Origin: Bacteroidaceae bacterium
GTDB lineage: Bacteria > Bacteroidota > Bacteroidia > Bacteroidales > Bacteroidaceae
Reading direction: 5' to 3'
Assembly (NCBI GenBank): GCA_016280855.1
Contig: JAEEHP010000222.1
Span: 1 to 43,398 of the forward strand
DNA length: 43,398 nucleotides
This document shows positions 34,690-43,317 of the stretch, one piece after another (positions within the stretch are counted from its first letter, which is position 1; each line of letters opens with the position of its first letter). A program made the translations under genes and the position numbers. The notes under the pieces were generated by a model, which saw only the letters and a list, made by a program, of their open reading frames with translations, was not told where the DNA came from and did not search any database.

Positions 34690-37600
34690 ATGGCTAAAAT
34701 CTTCAGATTATATAAAGGTAATAACAATCTCCAGGATTGGGATCAGTCGGTATCATATGGAGATCATGCTATTAGTCAGATAGAGGACCCCAATGCTGCT
34801 GATGTGAAGAAGGAGATTACTTCTATTCCTTCTCCATTTGCACGTATTGACCTCGTTAAGAATGCATATAAAGAAGTTGTGAAGTCTGGAAATCTTCACG
34901 GCAATACGATTTTCCACAAGATGGTATCTGATTCGCTTGATATTGCACAGATCTTTTTCAATCTTCCAAAACTACAAGATAGGGTTAGAGTATTGGTGTG
35001 GAATGTTCAGCAAGAACTGAACAACCTTTGCAACAGTATGTCAAAGGAGCAGAAGCGCGTTGGTGAAACGCTCGACATGTTCCTTAGACAAGATGCTCAG
35101 AGCTACAATTTTGACCGTATGAAAAGTGTCTATCTGCTTCACTATTTCGGTCAGCACAGAAAGACTCAGCTAGATATCATTGGTGCGACATCACCAGCAA
35201 CCTTATTCTTTAGTTCGGCCAACGATTTCAGCTATCTTTCTGAGGATATTCGCTTTGGTAAGGATAAAGTGTTTGATAGCACCTTTGCTTCACTCGACCT
35301 TAGAGACGATGATTTCATAGTGTTCTATTATGCCTATCGTCTTGCCTACCCCAACTTTGCACGTCTCTTCTCCGAAGTAAACTCTTACATGGATATGGTG
35401 TACAAATATGGATTAACACCTAATCAAAAGGATAAAATTGATGCACTTACAGCCAATTCTATCAACGATTATCCGGAACTGTTGGTGAATCCAAACCGAG
35501 TAGAAATTAACGGAGTATGTTATCGCCAATGTCCTGATAATGCAAATGTGAAGAGTGGATTCGAGATTAAGTCTGACATTGCAACAGACGAGAAAAAACC
35601 TTTGGTATTGCCAATAGAACCAGGTAGCATTTATTCAGATATCTTCTATGTGTCTGACAATTGGGAGAGCACAAGTAAAGCACCTTATTATGACGAAAAA
35701 CCACTGAACGAAAGGCGCTTGCCTAAGGCCAATGACACTTACCCATATCTGACAATAAGTGATTTCCTAGAAGACGTCCTTATACGTGTACCTAATATTA
35801 ACGCTAATGATGACGCCTTCTTTGGCAAGTTTATTAGCGGCTCTTCATATAGTTACCTATTGCCTTTGAAGTCTACTTTCTTCAGGTATTTTACGCCACA
35901 GCATCTTCAAGGTAAAGTTGGCGGCAAGAGCATGATAGAAATAGATGAGGTTTTGCCAGACAATGTAAAGGTCACGTTACGCATTCCTATTCAGAACAAC
36001 AGGGTTATTGAATATACACGTCAGTATATTGAACATGGTGAAATTCGTCCCGCTCAGAACAAAGGTGCTCTTATCGAGAGGAGTTTTGCTGTTGGCTTGT
36101 TCTCGAACATCCAATATGAGGATGAAAGACAAGCATACTATCGTGCTTACATTATGAGTGAGTTTGAGGACAAGGATGAATACCGTTTGTCATTCGTAAA
36201 GGGCATGACGACACTGGGCGTAAGCGAACCTGTCGTCCGTAATGAATCAGATGACCGCTACTACAGCTATAAGGCTTACGTTCTAGAGCAACAGATATTC
36301 GATTATATTAAGGTAGAATCAGATGGCTATTATGGTGTGCTGATTCCTATCATGCAGAAGAAGGGGGGCTCGGACAAGTTTACCTTTGCCATTGACTTCG
36401 GAACTACAAACTCACACATCGAGTACAATATCAATGATGGAGCATCTGAACCTTTTAATGTTACCAGCAAAGACAATATCCTGAAACTTTGGGGTAAGGT
36501 TGACAATCAGTCAAAGTACATTCTTGGTTATGATGTTATACCTGATGCTATTGGTAACGATTCTTTGTATAAGTTCCCTATGCGTACAGCTCTTTGCATG
36601 TCTTCAGATACGAACTGGAACAAGGCTGTTTATGCACTTGGACACACCAACATTCCTTTCCCTTACGAGAAGAAGCGCGGGTATGCCTACAACCGTATTT
36701 TGACAGACTTGAAATGGTCAAATGATCCAGATAACATCAAGAGAATCAAGAGCTACATCGAGTCACTCTTCATGATGCTCCGTACTAAGGTGCTATTGAA
36801 CAATGGCAACCTTGCAAAGACAAAAATAGTATGGTTCTATCCTATCAGTATGGTTGAGAATCGCTATAATAGTTTTAGTGATGTTTGGGCGAAGGCTTAT
36901 GAGAAGTACTTCGGTGGAGACAGACGTAATGTAATTCCTATCACGGAATCTGTTGCTCCATATGAGCATTATCGTAACTCTGAGGCCAGCGTGGGCAATA
37001 TTGTTACCATAGATATTGGTGGTGGTACAACCGACATTGTACTTGCCAATGATGGTGAAGTAAAGAATATCACATCATTCCATTTTGCTGCTGACTCTAT
37101 ATTTGGTGATCCATACGTTTCCAATAGAAGTTCTGCATCCGTTAATAAACTTCTTGTGCAGTATGAGAATAATATCAAGAGTGTGCTCGAAGATAACACT
37201 TTGAGTGACTTGGAGGATATCTTTGAGCAGCATTTCAAAAGTAAGGTTTCCGGTAACATCGCATCTTTCTTCTTCTCGTTGAAGGACAATACGGAGATAC
37301 AAGCAAAACGATTGGCAGAGAATGTGGATTTCAACGCAATGCTTCAGCTTGACACCAAGTATAAGATTGTATTCATACTGTTCTATTCTGCTATCATCTA
37401 CCACCTTGCAAAGATTATGAAGGCAAAGGGCGAAGAAATGCCTCGTCATATTGCATTCAGCGGCAATGGTTCGAAAGTGATACGAATCCTAACATCAAGT
37501 GATTCGACTCTCGAAAAATTTACCAAAAAGATATTTGAGAAAGTTTACGGTCAGCAATATCCTTCTGATGGTTTAACGATTCTTCAGAATGTAGATAATC

Positions 37601-38043
37601 CCAAGGAGGTAACATGTAAGGGCGGTTTGTCTAATCCTACAAAACAAGATTATGAGGACATTGCCTCAACAAAGATTGTCTATAAGTCGGTTAACGATGG
37701 CAATGACGAGTTTATTCAAAGTGAAACCTATGGAGACATCAATGATGCTTACTTGAACAAGGCTGTTGATGAGGTGAAGACATTCATTCAGTTTGTATTC
37801 GACCTCAACAAGGATTTCTCTTTCAAGAACAACTTTGACTCTGCAGAAACCTCATTGATTGTGGCTCAGGAAGAGTGTATGCGCGACCTGTTGACTTACA
37901 CAAAGAATGGTCTTGAAAACAAGAAGAAAGAGGTGTCTGACAGCGACACTATCGAAGAAACCTTGTTCTTCTATCCTCTCAGTGGTATGCTCAACGCCTT
38001 GATTAGTGCTATTTATAAAAAGAACAACTCAAGCAAGAATTAG
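34690..38043 (+). CDS. Giant protein with C-terminal Hsp70/actin-fold ATPase domain
   Basis: A 1117-residue protein. The C-terminal half has the three ATPase motifs of the actin/Hsp70 (ASKHA) fold: phosphate 1 IDFGTTNSHI (from about 568), phosphate 2 IDIGGGTTDIVL (774-785) and the adenosine motif AFSGNGSKV (921-929). The first 560 residues are a unique, mostly helical then mixed region I cannot assign. There is no signal peptide or membrane helix, so it is cytoplasmic. It lacks the DnaK substrate-binding domain and is much longer than MreB or ParM. A distant relation to SrfB-like Hsp70-fold proteins is possible but untested. It is encoded 4 bases after the tubulin-like GTPase, suggesting that the two NTPases work together. 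Confidence 0.8.
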   Translation: MAKIFRLYKGNNNLQDWDQSVSYGDHAISQIEDPNAADVKKEITSIPSPFARIDLVKNAYKEVVKSGNLHGNTIFHKMVSDSLDIAQIFFNLPKLQDRVRVLVWNVQQELNNLCNSMSKEQKRVGETLDMFLRQDAQSYNFDRMKSVYLLHYFGQHRKTQLDIIGATSPATLFFSSANDFSYLSEDIRFGKDKVFDSTFASLDLRDDDFIVFYYAYRLAYPNFARLFSEVNSYMDMVYKYGLTPNQKDKIDALTANSINDYPELLVNPNRVEINGVCYRQCPDNANVKSGFEIKSDIATDEKKPLVLPIEPGSIYSDIFYVSDNWESTSKAPYYDEKPLNERRLPKANDTYPYLTISDFLEDVLIRVPNINANDDAFFGKFISGSSYSYLLPLKSTFFRYFTPQHLQGKVGGKSMIEIDEVLPDNVKVTLRIPIQNNRVIEYTRQYIEHGEIRPAQNKGALIERSFAVGLFSNIQYEDERQAYYRAYIMSEFEDKDEYRLSFVKGMTTLGVSEPVVRNESDDRYYSYKAYVLEQQIFDYIKVESDGYYGVLIPIMQKKGGSDKFTFAIDFGTTNSHIEYNINDGASEPFNVTSKDNILKLWGKVDNQSKYILGYDVIPDAIGNDSLYKFPMRTALCMSSDTNWNKAVYALGHTNIPFPYEKKRGYAYNRILTDLKWSNDPDNIKRIKSYIESLFMMLRTKVLLNNGNLAKTKIVWFYPISMVENRYNSFSDVWAKAYEKYFGGDRRNVIPITESVAPYEHYRNSEASVGNIVTIDIGGGTTDIVLANDGEVKNITSFHFAADSIFGDPYVSNRSSASVNKLLVQYENNIKSVLEDNTLSDLEDIFEQHFKSKVSGNIASFFFSLKDNTEIQAKRLAENVDFNAMLQLDTKYKIVFILFYSAIIYHLAKIMKAKGEEMPRHIAFSGNGSKVIRILTSSDSTLEKFTKKIFEKVYGQQYPSDGLTILQNVDNPKEVTCKGGLSNPTKQDYEDIASTKIVYKSVNDGNDEFIQSETYGDINDAYLNKAVDEVKTFIQFVFDLNKDFSFKNNFDSAETSLIVAQEECMRDLLTYTKNGLENKKKEVSDSDTIEETLFFYPLSGMLNALISAIYKKNNSSKN

Positions 38044-38046
38044 TGT

Positions 38047-38670
38047 ATGATTCAAAATATAATAAAAGATTACGGCCTGTACATAATCATTGTAGAAACC
38101 GTTATCATTATCGCTATGCTTTTGTGGCGCTTGTTCTTCTCTGAAGATGATTCGCAAGTAATCGATTCCTATGGACGGGAACTAAGCGACTTGAATACAA
38201 AGTTGAGAACTAAACAGAAGACATTGGACGATTACAAAAAAGCACTTGCCCAAGCTAATGTGAAGATACAACAATGGAATGATTGGTATGAGCAGAATAA
38301 ACATCTGCTGGCGAGACAAGAGCCAAAATCAAATGTAACTGATTTTGACCTTTCACAAGATACAAAGCAACAGGTAGGCGCAACTCAAATTCAGTATCAG
38401 TATCTTCGAGAGGCTAATGATGGAAAATTTATGCGACTTCTATCAAGCCCAGAAAAGTGTTATTTCAGAAGTTGGGAAGAAGGTGGCGTACGTAAATTTG
38501 AATTCTGTGGTAATGTTGCCAAAGCGCTTGCAAATATCAATGCAATCTTTGATGACGTGTGTGAGATAGAAGGCAAACGGAGTGGTGCAACAGACATAGT
38601 AAACGTATCTGCTGGTACTTTGGATTCAGAGTTAAGAATAACAAATAAAGTAAAAATCAGATTGAAATAA
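38047..38670 (+). CDS. Membrane-anchored coiled-coil protein (island)
   Basis: A 207-residue protein with one N-terminal membrane helix (YIIIVETVIIIAMLLWRLFF, about 11-31), a charged coiled coil (about 40-90) and a globular C-terminal domain (about 125-207) that includes KCYFRSWEEGGVRKFEF. No family is recognised. With the helix first and no signal peptide cleavage site, the rest is probably cytoplasmic. It follows the Hsp70-like gene by 3 bases and precedes the MotA-like gene by 1, so it is a good candidate for an adaptor between motor and NTPases. Confidence 0.75.
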   Translation: MIQNIIKDYGLYIIIVETVIIIAMLLWRLFFSEDDSQVIDSYGRELSDLNTKLRTKQKTLDDYKKALAQANVKIQQWNDWYEQNKHLLARQEPKSNVTDFDLSQDTKQQVGATQIQYQYLREANDGKFMRLLSSPEKCYFRSWEEGGVRKFEFCGNVAKALANINAIFDDVCEIEGKRSGATDIVNVSAGTLDSELRITNKVKIRLK

Positions 38671-38671
38671 A

Positions 38672-40177
38672 ATGGATTACATAGTATCGATAATATTTGT
38701 ACTTATTTTCGCTATTTGGGAGTTACTGCAGTTTAACAAAGTGAAGAAACTGACAGCTCTCTATGGGAACATTTTCCCTAACAGTACCGACAAACTTGAA
38801 TTTGATAGCCAAGAGCTCTGTATAAACTCTACTCACGAATCTGTCCTTTTCAAGAATATTGTTCGTACACTTAATAGGTATCTGGGCGAGAACTCTAATC
38901 AGGTAAGTGACTACCACTTGATGAAAGATGTTGTTGACCGCAATAGAGAGGTTGCAGAATCAGAAATCGAGACTCTCATTCCATTTACTCAATATATCGG
39001 TCTTGTTGGTACCATGACAGGTATCTTCTTTGGTGTGGTAGTATTGGTATTCGGCAATGGACTTAACAACCTGATGTCTGGCTCTTTTACTGCTCTCGCA
39101 AGTAGTGGTGTGACGGAATTGCTGGGTGGCGTGGCTATAGCCGTATTGACCAGTGCTTTAGGTCTTGGCTTGACTATGCGAAGTTCTTACCTGTTTAAGG
39201 AGGCTAAACGTGTCGTAGAACTTCGTGAGAACGCATTTCTTGGCTGGATTCAGGCTGAAATGTTGCCAAACTTGTCAACTGACATGACCTCAACCTTGGT
39301 TAAGATGACCAATAACCTACGTGACTTCAATAACACATTCTCTTCCAATACTGCAAAACTTGATCGTACTTTGGCAAAAGTCAATGATTCTTATACAGGG
39401 CAGGCAAGAATCCTTGAAGTATTAGAAAGAGTGGATGTTAAAAAAGTAGCCATGGCAAATGTACAGGTATATGAGAAACTCAAAGATTGTACCGACGAAA
39501 TTGGAATGATTGGAGATGCTTTGAAATCTTCAAGAATGTATTTGCAACAGGTTCGTGAACTCACCGAAAAGCTAGATCGGATGGATGAGCGAGCAAAGAC
39601 CTGGGAGAAGATGGCAAAGTTTTTTGAAAAGGAAATCAATGAGATAGAAAGAAGAAAGGCCGCTATCTCTGAAGCTGTAGGTAATGTTGACGAAAAACTG
39701 AAACAATCATTTGAGCATCTGGGACAGACAGCAAAGGCTAAATCTGATGAAGTCGCAGAGAAGATTGTAGACGAAAACTCAAAACTTGATAATGCTCTTT
39801 CACAGCAGGAAGAGTTGTTGAACAGAAAACTTGGTGAAATGTCAGACGCTATAGATAAGCGTAATAGGAAACTTGCAGATGTATTTACTTCACTAGAACA
39901 GCTCACAAAAGCCCTACCTGCTGAAATGCAAAGATACACTCGTGAATTGTCAAATCTCTCTGAGATCAAGAAAGGAATTGCTGATTTGGAGAAGGCAATC
40001 ATTCAGAGCGCAAACAGCAGTGTGGTAACGAAAGAGGGTGTTGTCGTGACTCCTCCAAATACAAAGATGCCATTGATGCTAAAGATTGCCATATACATCA
40101 TCGGACTCTATAGCTTTATTATGATCGTAAAGGAAATGTATCCAGTAGTAACCGAACTTATTTCCAGATATTTATAA
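38672..40177 (+). CDS. MotA/TolQ/ZorA-like channel subunit with long coiled-coil tail
   Basis: A 501-residue inner-membrane protein. After a first helix (3-17), the core has the MotA/TolQ/ExbB signature: IGLVGTMTGIFFGVVVLVF (109-127) and GVTELLGGVAIAVLTSALGLGL (146-167). Residues about 210-450 are heptad-rich coiled coil, and a last membrane helix (about 467-482) follows. MotA-like proteins form pentamers around two MotB-like subunits and rotate as ions pass. The extended tail is the mark of ZorA of the Zorya defence system rather than of MotA or TolQ. The C-terminal helix is unusual compared with the ZorA architecture as I know it. The stop overlaps the MotB-like start by 1 base. Confidence 0.82.
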   Translation: MDYIVSIIFVLIFAIWELLQFNKVKKLTALYGNIFPNSTDKLEFDSQELCINSTHESVLFKNIVRTLNRYLGENSNQVSDYHLMKDVVDRNREVAESEIETLIPFTQYIGLVGTMTGIFFGVVVLVFGNGLNNLMSGSFTALASSGVTELLGGVAIAVLTSALGLGLTMRSSYLFKEAKRVVELRENAFLGWIQAEMLPNLSTDMTSTLVKMTNNLRDFNNTFSSNTAKLDRTLAKVNDSYTGQARILEVLERVDVKKVAMANVQVYEKLKDCTDEIGMIGDALKSSRMYLQQVRELTEKLDRMDERAKTWEKMAKFFEKEINEIERRKAAISEAVGNVDEKLKQSFEHLGQTAKAKSDEVAEKIVDENSKLDNALSQQEELLNRKLGEMSDAIDKRNRKLADVFTSLEQLTKALPAEMQRYTRELSNLSEIKKGIADLEKAIIQSANSSVVTKEGVVVTPPNTKMPLMLKIAIYIIGLYSFIMIVKEMYPVVTELISRYL

Positions 40178-40851
40178 TGAAGAAGAAATCGGACTCTCAC
40201 TTTTGGCCAAGTTACTCTGACCTCATGACCAGCTTGTTCTTTATAATGCTGGTCATGTTCGTGCTCACAATTGTGTCACTTCGTAACTCCCTTTTGGAGG
40301 CAGAGCGGTTGCGTAAAATTTCCGAGGAGCAATTGAGAAGCATACAGCAGATACAAGAAGCAGTAAACCAATTGCCGACAGATTACTTTGAGGAGGATGC
40401 AATAAACAAACGTTGGGTACTTAAACGTTCTTTTTCACCGAAGTTCAATGCAAGAGACTTTGACATTAGCGTGCTGAACGACACAACTAACCTCGTGAAA
40501 GTCGGTAATTCGCTTATGGGTGTAATTGCTAATTTAAATAGGATGAAGAATGATCCTAAGTACAAAGATATGGATATCACTTATCTTGTTGTAATTGAGG
40601 GTATGGCATCCAAGGATAATTATTATGACAATGATGCATTGAGCTATAATCGCGCCCTAAGTCTTTATTATCTATGGAAAAGAAATGGAATTTCGTTTGA
40701 AGAATCCCAATGTGAAGTACAGATCTCTGGTAGTGGTGTACGTGGAAGAGGACGATTCAATGCAGATGGATTACATCCTCAGGATGAAGTCAAGAATCAG
40801 CGAATCATGATTCAGATTGTTCCTAAGATTGGTAACCTGAGTAAGAACTAG
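40177..40851 (+). CDS. MotB/ZorB-like OmpA-domain motor subunit
   Basis: A 224-residue protein with one N-terminal membrane helix, WPSYSDLMTSLFFIMLVMFV (10-29), containing Asp15 at the position of the ion-carrying Asp of MotB, TolR and ZorB. A short coiled coil follows, then an OmpA/MotB-type peptidoglycan-binding domain (about 135-220) with IEGMAS, the LSYNRALSLYYLW helix and NQRIMIQI. It would plug the MotA-like ring and anchor to the cell wall when active. It is translationally coupled to the MotA-like gene (TAATG overlap). Confidence 0.85.
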   Translation: MKKKSDSHFWPSYSDLMTSLFFIMLVMFVLTIVSLRNSLLEAERLRKISEEQLRSIQQIQEAVNQLPTDYFEEDAINKRWVLKRSFSPKFNARDFDISVLNDTTNLVKVGNSLMGVIANLNRMKNDPKYKDMDITYLVVIEGMASKDNYYDNDALSYNRALSLYYLWKRNGISFEESQCEVQISGSGVRGRGRFNADGLHPQDEVKNQRIMIQIVPKIGNLSKN

Positions 40852-40868
40852 CCAAAAGCATATATAGA

Positions 40869-41033
40869 ATGGTAAACGCATTACTAGAATTAGGAATAGG
40901 TTGGTTTTTGACTTATAAGGTTGTACAAGTCATTGGTGCCAAAGGAAATTTTGCAATGATTATCAAAATCATAGGAGTTTTACTCATGATAGGTGGTGTG
41001 GTATCGTTAGTTCACTCAATACTTAGCTTCTAA
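40869..41033 (+). CDS. 54-residue membrane protein (island)
   Basis: A short frame from the ATG at 40869 to TAA at 41031-41033 encodes 54 residues with two hydrophobic stretches (ALLELGIGWFLTYKVV and FAMIIKIIGVLLMIGGVVSL). No family is recognised. It begins 17 bases after the MotB-like gene and its stop directly abuts the ATG of the nuclease gene (TAAATG), which supports it as a real operon gene. It could be an immunity factor or a membrane subunit; that is a guess from position. Confidence 0.65.
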   Translation: MVNALLELGIGWFLTYKVVQVIGAKGNFAMIIKIIGVLLMIGGVVSLVHSILSF

Positions 41034-41903
41034 ATGCCAAACGTTTATAGGTCTGTATTCTTTTTTTTTGTGCTACTTTGTGGGCTTACCTCATGCAGAC
41101 AGCATAGAACTCCAAAGAAAATATCATTTGTATCATCAAAGCCTTCTTTGCAACGCGGTGAGATGGTTCCGACTTCTCATGAACATAGGAGAAAAGTCCA
41201 TGTGGCAACTTTATCTTTAATGAACATTGTAAATGGTGCACCTATTGAGGATGTCAAACTTCAACATATAGGATTTATAGTTTCGTATAATCCATTAAAG
41301 TGTACGCCAACATGGGTTGCATGGGAATTAACATCAGAAGAAACGAGCGGACCTATCTCACGAAAGGATTATGATTATACACCTGACCCAATGCTGGATT
41401 CTTGCTATCAAGTTGAAAAATATGAATATGCCCACAGCGGTTATGATAGAGGTCACATGTGTCCTACTGGCGATATGGAATGGAGTTCGTCTGCAATGAA
41501 CGATTGCCATTATATGACTAATATCTGCCCACAAGCACCCAAATTGAATCAGGTATATTGGGAAAGACTTGAATCAGCTTGTAGAAGATGGGCAGATCTT
41601 TATGGTTCAATATATATTGTATGTGGTCCTGTTTATAATAGTGGAAAGCATGTTACAATTGGAACGAAACACGAGATAGCAGTACCCGACGGTTTCTTCA
41701 AAGTAGTTATTACTTTGGTTGAAGGCGCAGAGAGAGGCATCGGTTTTCACTACAATAACGATGATGTTCGTCAGACAATGGAAGGTGCCGCGTTGTCCAT
41801 AGATCAAATCGAAGAAATGACAGGGTATGACTTCTTCTCAGATCTACCAGATGAGATAGAAGGGCGGATTGAATCTCAAAGTAAGTTGAGTAGTTGGAGG
41901 TAG
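41034..41903 (+). CDS. DNA/RNA non-specific endonuclease, lipoprotein form
   Basis: A 289-residue member of the NUC/endonuclease G family, beta-beta-alpha-metal nucleases that cut DNA and RNA without sequence preference. The active-site motif is YDRGHMCP (137-144) with the general-base His141; the metal-binding Asn is in NICPQAPKLNQVYWERLE (163-180). The N-terminus is a signal peptide with lipobox LTSC (Cys21), so the nuclease is lipid-anchored outside the cytoplasm. Its gene touches the preceding one and shares the island's AT-rich codon use, so it is likely an effector of the same operon. Similar secreted nucleases also occur alone in Bacteroidetes as scavenging enzymes, which is the alternative. 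Confidence 0.85.
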   Translation: MPNVYRSVFFFFVLLCGLTSCRQHRTPKKISFVSSKPSLQRGEMVPTSHEHRRKVHVATLSLMNIVNGAPIEDVKLQHIGFIVSYNPLKCTPTWVAWELTSEETSGPISRKDYDYTPDPMLDSCYQVEKYEYAHSGYDRGHMCPTGDMEWSSSAMNDCHYMTNICPQAPKLNQVYWERLESACRRWADLYGSIYIVCGPVYNSGKHVTIGTKHEIAVPDGFFKVVITLVEGAERGIGFHYNNDDVRQTMEGAALSIDQIEEMTGYDFFSDLPDEIEGRIESQSKLSSWR

Positions 41904-42211
41904 CATGAATTCTACCAAAGCTCTCGCTGGTTATTCAATCTCTGCCTTCTTCTTTGAAGGTTTGCGCTGCCATGCATCATTCTTCTCCGTAGAAATAATG
42001 AACGAACTAACCTACACGTTAAATGGTTATTAAAAATGTTCTCTTATCTGCCCGATACTTTTTGAGGTCAAGCTGTATTAAACAATTTAGGGGGCGCTAA
42101 AAGTGTATTGTGCAATCGTGATCTTTTCCATGAACGCATGTTCGTTTGACTTACAGGATATGTTGTATAAAAACATAAAAAGAGGTGTTTTTATGGCGCA
42201 GGGGTGATTAC

Positions 42212-42392
42212 ATGAATCCAACCATGAAGGCGAAGTTCGATGAAGCCCGCGACAACTATGAAGAGGTAAAATAACTCAACTCACATATAACCTGTGGCTC
42301 GCTACGACCTCTCGGGGCGACCGTGTAAACCGAGCGACAAGGGTGTTCAGATCATCGTCTATTCCGACTTCACCACCAAGACAGCCACATGA
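42212..42392 (+). pseudogene. Possible remnant of a secreted protein
   Basis: Two short frames in different phases: 42212-42274 (MNPTMKAKFDEARDNYEEVK) and 42294-42392, which encodes ARYDLSGRP followed by DKGVQIIVYSD. The latter resembles the C-terminal tails of secreted Bacteroidetes proteins (YDLSGR...GVxIVxxxDG). The rest of 41904-42596 shows no gene. The call is weak. Confidence 0.3.
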
Positions 42393-42540
42393 TAAAGTCC
42401 ACGCCTATGCTCTGCAGGAACTGCGAAGCTGACGAGTGGTGAGCGATGAATAGGGCATAAAAAGAAGCAAGAAATGGTTCATAAATGAATAAAAAATGGT
42501 AAATCCGCACCAACGGTGATAAAAAGTTGGAAGTTGGAGG

Positions 42541-42569
42541 TTGAAAGTAAAAAGTTATCTGTATCTTTG
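42541..42569 (+). promoter_or_regulatory. Promoter of the flavodoxin-like gene
   Basis: TTG (42541-42543) stands 18 bases before TATCTTTG (42562-42569), close to the Bacteroidetes pattern, 27 bases before the start codon. The sequence just upstream (GGAAGTTGGAGGTTGAAAG, from about 42529) is the repeat also seen upstream of gyrB. Confidence 0.6.
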
Positions 42570-42596
42570 CAACCGTAAACTATGTTTTCATTCACC

Positions 42597-43214
42597 ATGA
42601 AGGTATTACTCATCAACGGCAGTCCTCGCGAGCATGGCAATACGTTCCGTGCGCTGAGCGAGGTGGCCTCCACGCTGAATGCCGAGGGCGTGGAGACGGA
42701 GATCATCAGTATCGGCAAGCAGGCCGTGCAGGGTTGCATCGCCTGCGCCATGTGTGGTCGCACGGGTCGCTGCACGTTCCACGACGATTTGTACTATCGT
42801 GTGATGCACGCCATCAAGGGGGGCATCGACGGCTTGGTGGTCGGCTCGCCGGTGTACTACGGTGGTCCCAACGGTTCGCTGTGCGCGCTGCTCGATCGTG
42901 TGTTCTACTCGTTGGGCGCCGAGCTGCGTTTCAAGCCGGGCGCGAGCGTGGTGGTGTGCCGCCGCGGTGGTGCTTCGGCCGCTTTCGACCGCCTGAACAA
43001 ATACTTCACCATCTTGAATATGCCCGTGGTCAGCTCGCAGTACTGGAATATGGCTTACGGTCAGACGCCGGGTCAGGTGGAGCAGGACGAGGAGGGCATG
43101 CAAACGATGCGCACGCTCGGACGCAACATGGCTTGGATGATCAAACGTCTGAACGTGGGCGAAGAGGGACATCCCGACCTCGAACAACCTCTCAGAACGA
43201 ATTTCATCAAATGA
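42597..43214 (+). CDS. Flavodoxin-like NAD(P)H-dependent FMN reductase
   Basis: A 205-residue flavodoxin-fold protein of the NADPH-dependent FMN reductase/iron-sulfur flavoprotein group. It begins MKVLLINGSPREHGNT, the FMN phosphate loop (SPRxxGNT), and has CIACAMCGRTGRC, a four-cysteine cluster that may bind a metal or Fe-S centre, and VVGSPVYYGGPNGSLCALLDR for the flavin ring. I use the ATG at 42597, where the SPR motif falls at normal distance. GC content and codon use return to the housekeeping type, so this marks the end of the island. The substrate is unknown. Confidence 0.88.
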   Translation: MKVLLINGSPREHGNTFRALSEVASTLNAEGVETEIISIGKQAVQGCIACAMCGRTGRCTFHDDLYYRVMHAIKGGIDGLVVGSPVYYGGPNGSLCALLDRVFYSLGAELRFKPGASVVVCRRGGASAAFDRLNKYFTILNMPVVSSQYWNMAYGQTPGQVEQDEEGMQTMRTLGRNMAWMIKRLNVGEEGHPDLEQPLRTNFIK

Positions 43215-43317
43215 CATGTTGTAATTGACAATGGATAATGTACTCAACTTTCGCTGGGCTCAGTTTCGTTAGGTTTTCAGGTTATTAGGTCGCTTCGCTT
43301 ATAGGTTTTTAGGTGAG
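43215..43317. repeat. Short repeats before the right terminal repeat
   Basis: Contains GACAATGGATAATG words and AGGTTTTCAGGTTATTAGGT / TATAGGTTTTTAGGT, iterated forms of an AGGTTxTxAGG unit. This is typical filler of the window's intergenic gaps. No gene is seen. Confidence 0.7.

Noticed and set aside
31514..41903. Canonical Zorya system
   Set aside because: Only the motor pair is similar. ZorC, ZorD, ZorE, ZorF and ZorG type proteins were not found.
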